A stretch of 20,299 nucleotides of DNA from Lobulomyces angularis (lineage: Eukaryota > Chytridiomycota > Chytridiomycetes > Lobulomycetales > Lobulomycetaceae). Below are positions 8,794 to 20,230 of the stretch, one piece after another. Each line of letters opens with the position of its first letter. Within the stretch, counting starts at the first letter, position 1. A program made the position numbers and the translations under genes. The stretch lies in contig JADHYX010000394.1 in assembly GCA_027604685.1 (NCBI GenBank), positions 1-20,299 on the forward strand, written 5' to 3'. A model generated the notes under the pieces. That model made no database searches. It had not been told where the DNA came from and was given only the letters and a program-made list of their open reading frames with translations.

Positions 8794-9504
8794 TTTCCCA
8801 CCTAAAAAATAAGTCAGGAACCAAAAAGAGTCTAAATGTAACAAAGCACCCTTTTCAAATAATACTCAAATACTCAAATAATACTCAAATAATTCAGTTT
8901 CCCCTTTGGATTTTTTTAACCCAATCAACTTTCAAAAATATTTTATTAATGAAAGTTGAATACTTAATTTTTTTTTTTAATATATCAAAAGTTTGAATTC
9001 GTTAAAAAAAAAAAAAAAAAAAATCAAAAACACATTTTTGACTTAGACATGAAAAACATCCATATTATTATTTTAATCTATTATTTAATATTTTTAAATT
9101 TCCATTATTTAATATTTTCAAACATCTCGTTATAAATATTATAAAAAATGATATATCTTTTGTGAAGTTTTTCAAAAAAAACCTGAATCCAGTTTATAGT
9201 CCGCAGTGTTTATATTTGCAGGTTTTAATATTATTGCAACAATTTGTTATCTTAAGAAAGTAAGGAATTAAAAAAATAAAAATTAATTATCACTAAAAAA
9301 ACTGTTATATTAAAATGTTCTGTTTAAAAAAATAAAAAAAATTAACTAATTTTTTTTTTTAATTACCCAACAGTAAAAAAAAAAAAAAAAAACAAAAGGA
9401 TCAAAAAAAAAAAAAAAAGGGATGTTTTTAAAAAAGATATATAGATATAAAATAAAAAAAAATATATATTTAAAAAATTCTATACAATAAAAAAATTATT
9501 CATT
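8794..9504. other. intergenic spacer, 3' flank of RPB1
   Basis: No gene is visible. The stretch contains a short minisatellite (8856-8894), A tracts of 15 bases or more near 9005 and 9375-9418, and presumably the 3' untranslated region of RPB1 next to 9505. Confidence 0.5.
8856..8894. repeat. short minisatellite
   Basis: Four abutting units of 8 to 11 bases are built on CAAATA(ATA)CT: 8856-8866, 8867-8874, 8875-8885 and 8886-8894, the last partial. It lies in non-coding sequence right of the duplicated peptide genes and probably arose by replication slippage. Confidence 0.7.
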
Positions 9505-12500
9505 TTATTTTTTATCCTTGTCTTCTGTTGTAGAGTTGGTGTTACCAGTAGTTGGGGAATACGCAGGAGAACTAGGACTATAAACATGATTATTCGGACT
9601 GTAGGATGGAGATGCGGGATTATAAGTTGGAGAAGTTGGAGAGTACGACATAGAAGTTGGTGAATATGAAGGGGAAGTGGGGCTATATGATGGGGATGTT
9701 GGACTATATGAAGGGGAAGTTGGACTGTAAGATGGACTTGTAGGTGAATATGAAGGGCTTGTAGGTGAGTAGGTAGGTGATGTGGGGCTGTACGTAGGTG
9801 ATGTTGGTGAATACGAGGGTGAAGTTGGTGAATAGGATGGTGAGGTTGGACTGTATGAAGGACTAGTAGGTGAATAAGATGGAGAGGTTGGACTATAGGA
9901 AGGGCTAGTTGGTGAATAAGACGGACTTGTCGGGGAATACGAAGGGGATGTAGGACTGTAAGAAGGTGAAGTAGGACTATAAGACGGACTTGTTGGTGAA
10001 TATGATGGAGAAGTAGGGCTGTAGGAGGGGCTTGTAGGACTGTAAGATGGTGATGTAGGTGAGTACGAAGGACTGGTTGGAGAGTAAGACGGGCTAGTGG
10101 GGCTATAACCAGGACTGGTAGGAGAATATGTTGGACTTGTAGGGCTGTATCCAGGGCTAACAGGTGAATAAGAACTATTAAAATTACCCTTTCCACTATC
10201 ACCATAAGGTGAAAATACAGGGATGCCGGCATATGGAGAAAAGGAACCTCCGTCAACACTGATAGGGGACATTCCGCCAGCATTATATGGTGTGTATCCA
10301 GGGGTCATTCCCCCAGGAGTCATTCCACCGGGTGTACCAATAAATTGATCGTAACCGCCATTCATTCCGTCTTCCATGTTCATAGGAGCCGTGGCTAACA
10401 TTTCTTCGTTAAGTAGCACACCAAATTGTCCTGTTCCTATTGGTGCTACCTGTCCTAAAATGATATTTTCTGAAACACCTTTACAGTCATCAACTTCCCC
10501 AGCACTTGCTGCATCCATTAGTAACTCTACTGTTTCTTCAAAAGAACACCTTGCCAAAGCCCCAGCACTTGTTCTGATACAAAGTTAGAACAAATTTTTA
10601 ACGAAATTTAAAAAAAAAATTACCTATTAATTCCATGTCTAGTAATCGCCATCAAATGACCCTTGCCAGTCATAACATCACAAAGAATCGCTAAATGACG
10701 GTAATTTACAGAACCTCCTGAACTGTTTAAAACTTCTCTAATTTCATTTAAAATAGAAGCTCTGGTTGCTTCAATTCCTAAAACTTCCATAATTTCTACA
10801 ATAGAATTCGAAACTGTCTTTCTACTATCAACCCCATAGTGAGCCAAAACATCTTTTAAATTGATTCCTTCTGTTTCCAAAAGCCAACTGTCTTGACTCT
10901 GATATTTTCCTTCCTTATTAATAATATTTAATTCGTTGTCTTTGGTAATAAAGGCTCTTCGGACATTTTTTACTCCCATCAAGCTAATGTCATTTAGCAT
11001 ATATTGTTCAATTCTTCGTAAAAACAAATCCTCTTCCAATCTACCTCCTTCTTCATCATCATCTTTAGTAGAGCTTGCTATTGCCCTTGCCAATATAACT
11101 AAATCTGAAGCATTATCATCACTGTGCCAGCACTTTAGATCATTTTCAAAATTTTCCGTAATTCTGCGACATATATCCTCCATTGTCATATTCTTATCAA
11201 TTTTTCTCTCAAAATTTAATTGTATTCTCAAAACCCAAGGAGAATATTTAGAAGCATCTTCCTCTTCCATTTCAAAATATGACTGATAAATGTCCCTATC
11301 ATCTTCAATTACTGAGTTCATCGGATCTGGATCATAGTAAATCTCTGTCTTGGCTGCAATACGAGCAAGGGTTGTGTGTTCTAACATTGTCTGAATTTTT
11401 TTAGCTTTTTCGATACTTCCGTTAAATTCGTTTTCCAAGAATACTGTCAGTTGAGGTGTTTTCATGTGTGTTGCAACATTTATGATTTCCTTTAAACGAG
11501 GCACACCTAAATTTTTTCCAACACCAGCCAAATGAAAAGTATTTAAAGTCATTTGCGTTGCAGGTTCTCCTATAGATTGGGCAGCAATCGTACCTACCAT
11601 TTCACACGGATGTACACATGCAATATTAAATCTAGATTCGATTTCGCCAATAATCCATCGAAACGCTTGAGTATTTAAATGATAATCTTTGAGAACAACT
11701 TTCACTGCCAATGTACTTCGCACTAAAATTCGAAATAAAAGCGTTGCATTCTTCTGAGCTTGTACACTCAAATCGTCCTCTCCACGAACTACAATTAATC
11801 TGTCTAAAAGTTCGCTGACTTCTTTTATTATAGTATTAGGATGTAGATCGGAAGGCTTTCGAGTATCAATTCTAAAGTTGATTTGAGCATTTTGAATTAC
11901 TCGTACAATATTAACAGGTAACGGATAATCGCAAATGCTGGTATTTGGAAATATATCCATTCTTAGCCTTCTTCTATCATCTAACAACTGATCATATTCA
12001 CTATTAAGGTTAGATTGAACATCAGCGGATTGCATAACATCCATTAATACTTTTGATTCTAAGGTATCTTTAGGTAAGGCATAGATTCCACCAGTGAGAT
12101 CTATTTTAAATTTTTCTGCCATTTCCATATCTGAATAGAGCATAATTTTTAGCTTTTGCTTTTCTACTTTTCCACCATCCATACCATCTTCCCCATAGCA
12201 AAACTGCACAATAGAACCAGTGGCGTCCCTAACGGTACCATCATACTTCGCCATTAAATCCTCTAAAGCTTTAACTAGACGACGTTGAATATAACCAGTT
12301 TCAGCGGTTTTAACTGCAGTATCAATTAATCCCTCACGTCCACCCATTGCGTGGAAAAAAAATTCCTGAGGTGTCAACCCTAACACAATAAAAAAAATGA
12401 AAAATCGTTTTTATCATAATTTACCTCGAAGATAAGAATTTTCTACAAAACCACGACTTTCTGGAGTTTGATCATCTTTAGTAAAATGGGGCAATGTCCT

Positions 12501-15272
12501 ATATTTAAAACCAAAAGGAATTCTAGCACCTTCAACATTCTGCTGCCCCACCACTGCCATCATTTGAGAAACGTTAATATAGGACCCTTTTGCACCAGAT
12601 ACTACCATTTGCTTAACATTGTTTTGTTCTCTAAGGGAGTTCTGTGCTGCTTTTCCAGCTTGATCACGACATTGATTTAAAACTTTTAATACAGCAGCTT
12701 CAAAACTTTCCCGAATAGTTAAACCAGGTTGAATTTCAATTGTTTCTTGATGTGCTGTTTCAATAATTTTCGCAACACTCTCCTTAGCTGTTGAGATGTT
12801 TTCATTAATTTGGTTCATGGTAGATTCGTCTGCGATAGTATCTCCAATACCAATTGAAAAACCATTAAATACAAGCCAGTTGTTAATAACTCTTTGGGTT
12901 CCATTAAAAAACCATTTGCAAATTTCAGGACCGTGCTCTATCATTATAACATGAATAATACCGCCAGCTGACGCTCCAATACTTTTTTTACATATTATTC
13001 CAGCTAAAAGTTCTCCATCTTGAATAATTACTTGGGTATCTCCAGGACTAAATCCATCTACAGGTTCTTTGTCAGGATGAGCAACATGAAAACCAGTCAT
13101 ATTGATCCCTTTTGGTATAACTAAACTAAAAATTTGCTTTCCAGTCCAAAGTGGCACGGGACGAATAATTGCTGGAGTTGGTATAACGCCATCCCAATCA
13201 GGAACCCATAACAAAAGGTTCATTAATAATTCTTTTGTAACAAAACAATCTCTAAGTGTAAATTTCCTTATAGCCGATAATGTATCTAAAATCAAATATT
13301 TTAGTTTTTTCACAAGTGGGACATTCTTTAGTTATTCACCTTGAACAATACCCATACAGGGCCGATTTCCTTGAGGTGCTAAAATTTGCTTTGGGACCAT
13401 ACACAATTCCTGAATCTCCGCTCGAGTCTCGTAAGTTTGAGGTACATGCATATTCATTTCATCACCGTCAAAATCAGCATTATACGGACTTGTGACTGAT
13501 AAATTCAAACGAAAAGTGGAGTAAGGCATAACTTTCACACGATGGCCCATCATACTCATCTAAAGATAAAATATATATTATTATCACATGTTAAATATAA
13601 TATGTAAATCTTTAATTAAGGTAAGAACCTTATGTAAAGAAGGCTGACGATTAAAAATAATAAGATCGTCGTTAATTAAATGTCTTTCAACTTTGTAACC
13701 AGGCTGTAATAATATATCCCCTCCTCTTTTACTGTACCGTAGATCAATTCTTTCCCCATTATCTCTATTTACGAAAAGAAAAATTATAAAATTCAACAAA
13801 GATTAGAAATACCTAATAACGTATTTAGCTCCGGGATGTTCAGTAGGACCATTTCGGACATACTCCTGCAGGCGATCAATGTTGTACCTCGTAACCGTCT
13901 CGGGAAAGGTTAAATTTCTTGCTATAGACCGTGGAACTCCTACTTGATCAATTTCCAAGTTAGGATCACCAGTTATAACAGTTCTGGCTGAAAAATCAAC
14001 TCTTTTTCCCATTAAATTTCCTCTTAACCGTCCCTCTTTTCCTTTCAACCGGGCACGTATAGATTTTATGGGTCTACCTGATTTTTGCATAGATTGTGGG
14101 ATACCAGCAATGTCATTGTTTATCATTGTGGCAACATGGTATTGTAAAAGTGCCTCGAACTCTGCAATTACGTGAGCTGGAGCACCTTCATTTTCAGTTT
14201 GTTTAAGTTGCTTATTTGCTTTTAAAATATCCGCCAATTTGTGTGTTAAATCGTCTTCCGATCGACCCTTGCCTTCCATCAATATCGAAGGTCGAACCGG
14301 CATAGGCGGAACCGGTAAAATAGTAATCATCATCCACTCTGGTCTCGCCCAAACTGGATTTAAACCCATTCTAACACAATCCTCATCACTGATTTGACGA
14401 AATATCTGTAGTACTTTTTCAGGAGTTAAGGTGGTTGTTTTCCCCTCACCAGAAGCTGCAGCCTATTTTCTTAATAAATTCTGAATAAACAATAATATCA
14501 TAATACCTCATCTTTTGGAGTACCTTTATCGACAGTAAATTTCAATGCAACTTTTTTTATCTTAGGTTGTTTATGACCACAGCCACCATGCGACGGTTTT
14601 TTTTTTTGACCAGGAGTGTTTCGTTTATCATCTTCGTTATTAATTTCTTCACCACCTTCACAAATATTTTTTGTTTTACTCATTTCCCAAACAGCTTTAA
14701 ACCTTCTGTTACCATCTTTTATATTTTTAGTTCGAGCGAATTTTTCATTTGAATCATCTACTTTGAGTTTACTGCAATAGAAACAAATGCATTCTAATAT
14801 TTTTTTTATTTTGACCATAAATCCTGAACAAATAAAGATTTATAAGCAATCTTTTAGTACATAAGAAAATATTATTGTAATTAAAAAACCAGGATGAAAA
14901 ACAGGTTTGGCTAATTCAATGTGCCCAAAGTGACCTGGACACTCTGTCATATTTTCACCACATGTTTGACACTTAAAATTTCTATCTATAGTGCCCATTC
15001 TCGGATCCAAAAGACCTCCCTCTTTATATTTTTCATTTTCCATCGTTTCGAAGTACTCGATCTTAACAACCGACATTGCTTTCTGTTGTATATAAAGTGG
15101 AATAGTAATGAAATAAAGAATTTTATTTGAAGTAGAAGTTTTTAGTGCAGTATAATTTAATAAATAAACATACAGTTTCCTCAGGAGATAAGATCCCAAA
15201 CTGAACGTTATTCACTCTCCTTAAAGGAGCAGCAGATGTCGAAAAACCAGAAATACCAATTGAATGTGACAT
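9505..15272 (-). CDS. RPB1: RNA polymerase II largest subunit RPB1, 9 exons, 1766 aa
   Basis: This is the catalytic subunit of the nuclear enzyme that transcribes mRNA. Exons on the minus strand are 15174-15272, 14890-15082, 14507-14823, 13813-14462, 13629-13764, 13340-13559, 12425-13285, 10624-12379 and 9505-10573; introns are 44-91 nt, GT...AG, and the frame closes exactly at 1766 residues (yeast has 1733). Visible in order: clamp zinc ligands C-x2-C-x6-C-x2-H near 71-84; CFYCSKL and GGCGHKQP of the second zinc site; [19 protein letters not shown] of the switch region; the magnesium-binding [10 protein letters not shown] (Asp 494, 496, 498); [14 protein letters not shown]; bridge helix and trigger loop (near 1085-1130), with catalytic His at 1108; then a Gly/Met-rich linker and the CTD from 1546. 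The trigger loop tip reads [13 protein letters not shown], three residues shorter than in yeast and human. The start matches the conserved N-terminus leading into AMSVVKIE. It is divergent from NOG1. Confidence 0.98.
9562..10170 (-). repeat. RPB1 C-terminal domain, 29 heptad repeats
   Basis: Tandem 21-base units encode YSPTSPS and close variants. The distance from the first Tyr codon (10170) to the Tyr of the final degenerate unit (9561) is 609 bases, exactly 29 heptads. Most units in the middle are consensus or differ only at position 7 (T or G). Towards the C-terminus they degenerate ([28 protein letters not shown]) and the protein ends in an acidic-basic tail, EDKDKK. The heptads are the target of Ser2/5/7 kinases and the platform for capping, splicing and polyadenylation factors. 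Synonymous codons vary between units, so the array is old and not a recent expansion. Confidence 0.97.
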
Positions 15273-16256
15273 TTTTGATCTTCTAAATTAATTTTTATGA
15301 TTAAAAAAAAATAAATAAATAAATTTTGTTGTATTTTCAAATATTACTTCTGATAAAAAAAAAAAATATTGAAATTTTTATTGTTACACAATAGAGATTT
15401 AATAAAATTTTTTTGGGATTTAACTTGACAAAAAAAAATCAAGTGTACAGCAGTGAATCGTAAAATTTAGTAATCCAAATTCTACAGACTTAACCTTATC
15501 ATGATTAGATTCAAATTATTCTTTTTGCATTGTTACCTCAAAATTGATTTTTTTCACCAATTGTTTTTTCTTAAACAAGAAAGTTGATGAAAATAATGAA
15601 GAAGATTTTTAATAGAATGAAAACATTATCACTAAGCTCTTTTGCATTGTTCTGAAAAGAGTGGTGATTTAAACCTCCTACTATAGTTTGGTTCAGTAAC
15701 GCAGCGTTATAAAAGTCACAACTATATAATAGCACGAAGTTTTTTTTTTTAAACAGTGTTGTTACAGTATTAAAAAAAGTATAGCCTGAGAACTTTGTAC
15801 TTATTGAAAGGAGAATTAACCCTTGTTAACAAATTTTTGTTTTATTTTAATTCAATTTTTTTTTAGAATGAAAATGAAGTTCATCAATTAATTAGTACTT
15901 ATTGGAAAAATGTTTTAACTGCTATAGATTTCTTTTCCAAATGTTTTAACTGCTGTAGATTTCTTTATTTCTGCTGAAGTATTTAAGCACAGTAATGGAG
16001 TGTTAAAATTGCTTCTTAAAAGCTACGTCTCTATGTGCATTTAGAACTTGTACCATATCCTTAACTTAAATTATGAGATAAAATTTTTCCATGTCGAGTT
16101 AGTTTTCATTTTAGCAAAAGGGAATTTTTTAAATTGTGTAAAGCAAATTTTTTTTTTTTTTTTTTTTTTGTAATAATTTTTGGCAATAATTTTATTCAAG
16201 TTTTCTATTTTTTTTTTTTTTTTACATTTCATATTATTCTTTAAAGTAATTATAAC
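15273..16256. promoter_or_regulatory. bidirectional promoter region, RPB1 / NOG1
   Basis: This 984-base spacer lies between two divergent housekeeping genes and must carry both promoters. It is A/T-rich, with long T tracts next to NOG1 (about 16147-16168 and 16207-16223), and has a 31-base direct repeat in its NOG1-side half. I see no open frame or RNA gene worth reporting and cannot name transcription factor sites with confidence. Confidence 0.5.
15907..15967. repeat. 31-bp direct repeat, two copies
   Basis: Two adjacent copies share the core atgttttaactgct, one variable base, then tagatttctt: 15907-15936 and 15937-15967. The period is 31 bases and the cores differ at a single position. It stands about 290-350 bases upstream of the NOG1 start codon, so it could be a duplicated regulatory site or simple slippage. 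Confidence 0.75.
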
Positions 16257-18447
16257 ATGTCATCTTTGTAAGTTAAAAATTTTAATAAAAACGAATTATT
16301 TGGTTTTTTTTATAAAATAGTTATAATTTCAAAAAGGTGCAGGTAGTTCCTACTGGACCTGAATTTATTGATATCGTTTTAAGTAAAATTCAAAGAAAAA
16401 CTCCTACCGTTATTCATCCGAATTATAAAATTTCAAGAATTAGAGCGTTTTACATGAGAAAATGTAAATTTGCTCAAGATTGTTTTGATGAAAAGCTTGG
16501 TCAAATTTTAACTGACTTTCCAAAATTAGATGTAAGCTTTAAAGGAATGAAAATTTTTCTTAATGTTTTATTAAAACATAGGAAATTCATCCGTTTTATG
16601 CAGATTTAATGAATGTCCTTTATGATAGAGATCACTATAAGTTAGCCTTGGGACAAATAAATACCGCTAGACACTTAATAGATAACGTGGCAAAAGATTA
16701 TACAAGGTTGTTAAAATTTGCGGACTCTCTATACCGATGTAAACAGTTAAAAAGAGCTGCATTAGGAAGGTATCAACTTGAAGTGCAAATCATTTTTTAT
16801 TTTGCAACATTTTCCAAAAAATATAGAATGGCAACCATTATGAAAAGACAAAAAGATAGTTTGCAGTATTTAGAGCAAGTTAGACAACATTTGGCTCGTT
16901 TGCCATCTATAGATCCTAATACCAGAACTTTGCTTGTTTGCGGATATCCTAATGTTGGCAAATCCAGTTTTATGAATAAACTAACGAGAGCAGAAGTTGA
17001 AGTTCAACCATATGCCTTTACTACCAAAAGTCTTTTTGTAGGTCATATGGATTATAAATACTTGAGATGGCAAGTTATTGATACTCCCGGAATTCTGGAT
17101 CACCCTTTAGAGCAAAGAAACACTATTGAAATGCAATCTGTGACTGCTATGGCACATTTAAGATGCTGTATTCTTTTCTTCATGGATTTAAGTGAGCAAT
17201 GTGGCTACAGTGTCGCTGAGCAGGTTACATTGGCCTTTTATCATTTTATCTAATTTTTTTTCTTTTTTAGTGCAAACTTTATCATTCTATAAAAGCATTA
17301 TTTGTTAACAAACCAACAATGTTGGTAATAAATAAAATTGATGTTATGAGACCCGACCAACTGAATTCAGCAGATAAGGCCCTTATTGACCAAATTGTGG
17401 TTAAAGATAATATTCCAATGGTACAACTGAGTTGCTTTACCGAAGAAGGTGTGATGGACGTTAGAAACATGGTAATTGAAAAATAATCTTACGAATTTTT
17501 TATTGCTTTTTTTTTTTTTCTTTTTAAGGCGTGCGATACATTATTGGCAGCTAGAGTAGAACAAAAAATGAAAAATACAAATAAAATGGGAGATGTTATT
17601 AACAAATTGCATTTAACTACTCCAGCCAAGAGAGATGATAAGGAAAGGCCAGCCTTCATTCCTGAAGGAGTTAAAAATAAAATAAAATATGATACAAAAG
17701 ATCCTAATAGAAAGAAGCTGGAAAAAGATTTAGAAGTGGAAAATGGTGGAGCTGGTGTCTATAACGTTGATCTTAAAAGTACATTTATCAATAGATTTTT
17801 TTTTTTAAGAAAAATTTTTTAGAACTTTACAAGTTGGAAAATGATGAATGGAAATATGATATCATTCCCGAAATTATGGATGGAAAAAATGTAGCAGATT
17901 TTATTGATCCAGATATTGAGGAAAAGTTAGCGGCGTTGGAAGAGGAAGAAGAAAGACTTATATCTCAAGGATTTTACAATTCAGATTCGGATTTGGAGGT
18001 AATATAAAAAAATGCATTTATAATTTAATTTTTTAAAAAAAGATGGATACAGAGGTAGATATTAGATCAAATGTAAGAGAGCCTCGACCTAAAAAAGTGT
18101 TAGATAAAGAAACAAGATCAAGGCTAGAATCTCGTATGCCTAGAAAAAGGACAAGAAGTGTTAGTCAAGGTGTGAATATTGCAAGGTCACAATCAGTTGG
18201 TACACAATTAATTAATAATCCTACTCTTTCAAAGAGAGCAAAAACAAGTATGAGATCACAAACTAGAGATAGGAGCGTGATGGGGCTAAGTAGTGGACAA
18301 AAAGAAGTCAGTTTAGGAATGAAGGCAAAGACTGACAGGAAAAAGAATTTACTTGCAAAGGCGGGAGAAGCTGATAGAACTATTCAAACGAAAATGCCAA
18401 AACATTTGTTTGCAGGTAAGAGAGGATTCGCATCCGATAGACGTTAA
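16257..18447 (+). CDS. NOG1: nucleolar GTP-binding protein NOG1, 8 exons, 612 aa
   Basis: This GTPase of the Obg family rides on pre-60S particles in the nucleolus and nucleus, where it takes part in late large-subunit maturation. Exons are 16257-16267, 16321-16531, 16582-16769, 16827-17223, 17271-17471, 17529-17778, 17823-17998 and 18043-18447; the frame closes at 612 residues (yeast Nog1 has 647). The N-terminal helical domain reads [20 protein letters not shown] and [14 protein letters not shown]. GTPase motifs are G1 GYPNVGKS (176-183), the G2 region PYAFTTKS, G3 DTPG (222-225) and G4 NKID (290-293). The C-terminal NOGCT part is acidic, then very basic, ending in [10 protein letters not shown]. 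The first coding exon is 11 nt (MSS plus two bases) and is chosen because splicing gives YNFKKVQ, the expected family start. Intron 3 (16770-16826) is 57 nt with no in-frame stop, so unspliced RNA would read through. Confidence 0.96.
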
Positions 18448-19089
18448 ATAGCAATTCTAGGAACTTTTTTTATTTATTTTTAGTAGTTACATTGTTTTTT
18501 TTTTGTGAATAAAGAATTGATAAGAGGTTTTTTTTATGATTTGAGATTGAGATATAAGAATTTTTCTTTTAACTTTAAAATAAAATAAATTCAAAAAAAT
18601 AGGTTAGTTTAGCAAGTAGATTAAGAAGTAGAATTTTTCGACAAAACTTCACCATTGCATTTGTTTTGAAGTAGGTAACTTCTCTAATTCTGATAAGAAA
18701 GTAACTAAAAACATAACTGAATGTGATATCTCATAAAATCTGTACTTTTGAGACTAATAGAACTTCTGTAGCGGCAAATTTATTATGCAGAAAAAAAGCA
18801 AATAATCATTATCAATGCAAAAATTAACGCAGAAAAATACTTGATCAATATACATGCACATTCATTAATGAAATATGATCAATAATATTAAATGGTAAAA
18901 AACAAGGAACTTATACTACCTAGAAAATGAAATTATCTGGCCAGATATAGTAATGAAAAAAAAAAAAAAAAAAAAAGAAGGAAGGAGAAAATAATGGAAA
19001 TATACTTTTTATTTTTATTGTTAAATATTAAATAATTTGTTGTATTTCTTAACCAGCTATATAATTATAATTATTTTCTTAAATCATAT
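18448..19089. other. intergenic spacer, NOG1 to the copia remnant
   Basis: A/T-rich and non-coding as far as I can see. It should hold the NOG1 3' untranslated region, with several AATAAA-like strings between 18500 and 18600, and a long A tract near 18956-18976. The right part may include eroded copia sequence that I cannot recognise. Confidence 0.45.
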
Positions 19090-20230
19090 AACAAGTTGTG
19101 ATTGCTGTAACAGAGCAAAAATCACTACAAAAACTACAGGAATTTTTTAAAAAAAATGCAGCCAAAATTGGGGAATATTGCATTCAGATGTAAAACGACC
19201 ATATGCAGAGCAAAAAAGAAATGGTGAAAATTTTTGTGTAATATTTATTTGATAATTATTCAAGATGTTGCATAACATACTTAATAAGATCAAAATTAGA
19301 TGTCTTCCAAAATTTGTTGAATACTGAAAATAAGTAAAACTCATAGTGGAAATAAAATAAAAGAATTATATGGAGATGCAGGTGGAGAATATAAAAGTGA
19401 ACATCTAAATTTATATTGTACTAAAAAAAGGATATCCCAAATTATTCGAACACCTGGCGATGATGATGCAACAGCTGAAAGAACAAACCGCACCATAATG
19501 GAAGCAGTTAGAGCTATAATTTATGCATCAGAATTAAGTTCAAGCTATTGGGGTGATGCAGTATTAACAACAACCTTTATACAAAACAGGTTAGCCCGTA
19601 AAGGCAATGAAAATAATTTAACACCTTATGAAATGGTATAATAAACACCAAGTCTTTTACACATTCGATGCTTTGGAAGTAAAGTATATGTAAAATTAGA
19701 CAAACCCTAAAATCGTACTTTAGGGATCGTTCCATAATTGGAATAATGATCGGGTATGACGATCTTAGTAATTCAAGATATAAAAAATATATATTTCAGA
19801 AAATAATAGGGTAATTTTAACAAAACACTGCAAATTTGATGAATCTAAGATAATAAATAAAAACTTCTCTTTAACTGACGAACCACCAAATCTGTTGATA
19901 CCAGAATCACATATTGAAGAAAGGGAGGTAGAAAAACAAAATGATCTTGTTATTTCTGACGAACCAGAAAATTATCCCGAACTAAAAGATAATTCGAAAT
20001 TATTCAGAGTAAACGAAAACTCGAAGTTGTTATACATCAGAGCTTGAAGGTAGGAACTATAGCCTTTCTGTTGACGACTTTAGAAATCGAAGAAGATGTA
20101 TGGAAGAAAGAGAAATCAGAATAAAAATTAAAGAGGCGGCTGTTCCTTATGAACCATCTGAAAATGAAGTGGAAATTGATTTTCAAAGTTTTTCAAAAAG
20201 GTTAAAAATACTCTTGATTTTATACTTGTA
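19090..20230 (+). mobile_element. decayed Ty1/copia retrotransposon fragment (gag-pre-integrase and integrase)
   Basis: Pieces of a copia polyprotein appear in the expected order but in several frames. A zinc-finger-like CDCCNRAKIT (about 19098-19127) matches the gag-pre-integrase box. ILHSDVKRPY (about 19177) carries the first integrase Asp. KELYGDAGGEY (near 19360) carries the second, and AERTNRTIMEAVRAI (near 19470) the catalytic Glu. YWGDAVLTTTFIQNRLA, TPYEM and FGSKVYVKL follow, then a charged linker rich in Glu and Asp (about 19810-20210). Stops and frame changes occur near 19232, 19336, 19639, 19708, 19730 and 20045, so it cannot be active. The normal PYTPQQNG context before the catalytic Glu is changed to PGDDDAT. 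No reverse transcriptase, RNase H or LTR lies inside the window; the fragment may continue to the right. Confidence 0.85.

Noticed and set aside
9480..10283. A 267-codon open frame on the minus strand rich in His, Leu and Pro
   Set aside because: It is a shifted frame of the RPB1 heptad array; the 21-base period keeps any frame open and gives repetitive nonsense.
10936..11286. A 116-codon plus-strand open frame inside RPB1
   Set aside because: It is antisense to conserved RPB1 coding sequence, Ser-rich from complementing acidic codons, with no domain.
16609..17253. An ATG at 16609 as the start of a separate GTPase
   Set aside because: It is an internal Met of NOG1; splicing 16531 to 16582 joins the upstream helical domain in frame, and the apparent end at 17253 lies in the next intron.
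19100..19115. Relationship between CDCC in the copia remnant and CDCC in the secreted peptides
   Set aside because: The match is four residues in unrelated contexts (zinc-finger box versus signal-peptide-bearing peptide) and is best seen as coincidence.
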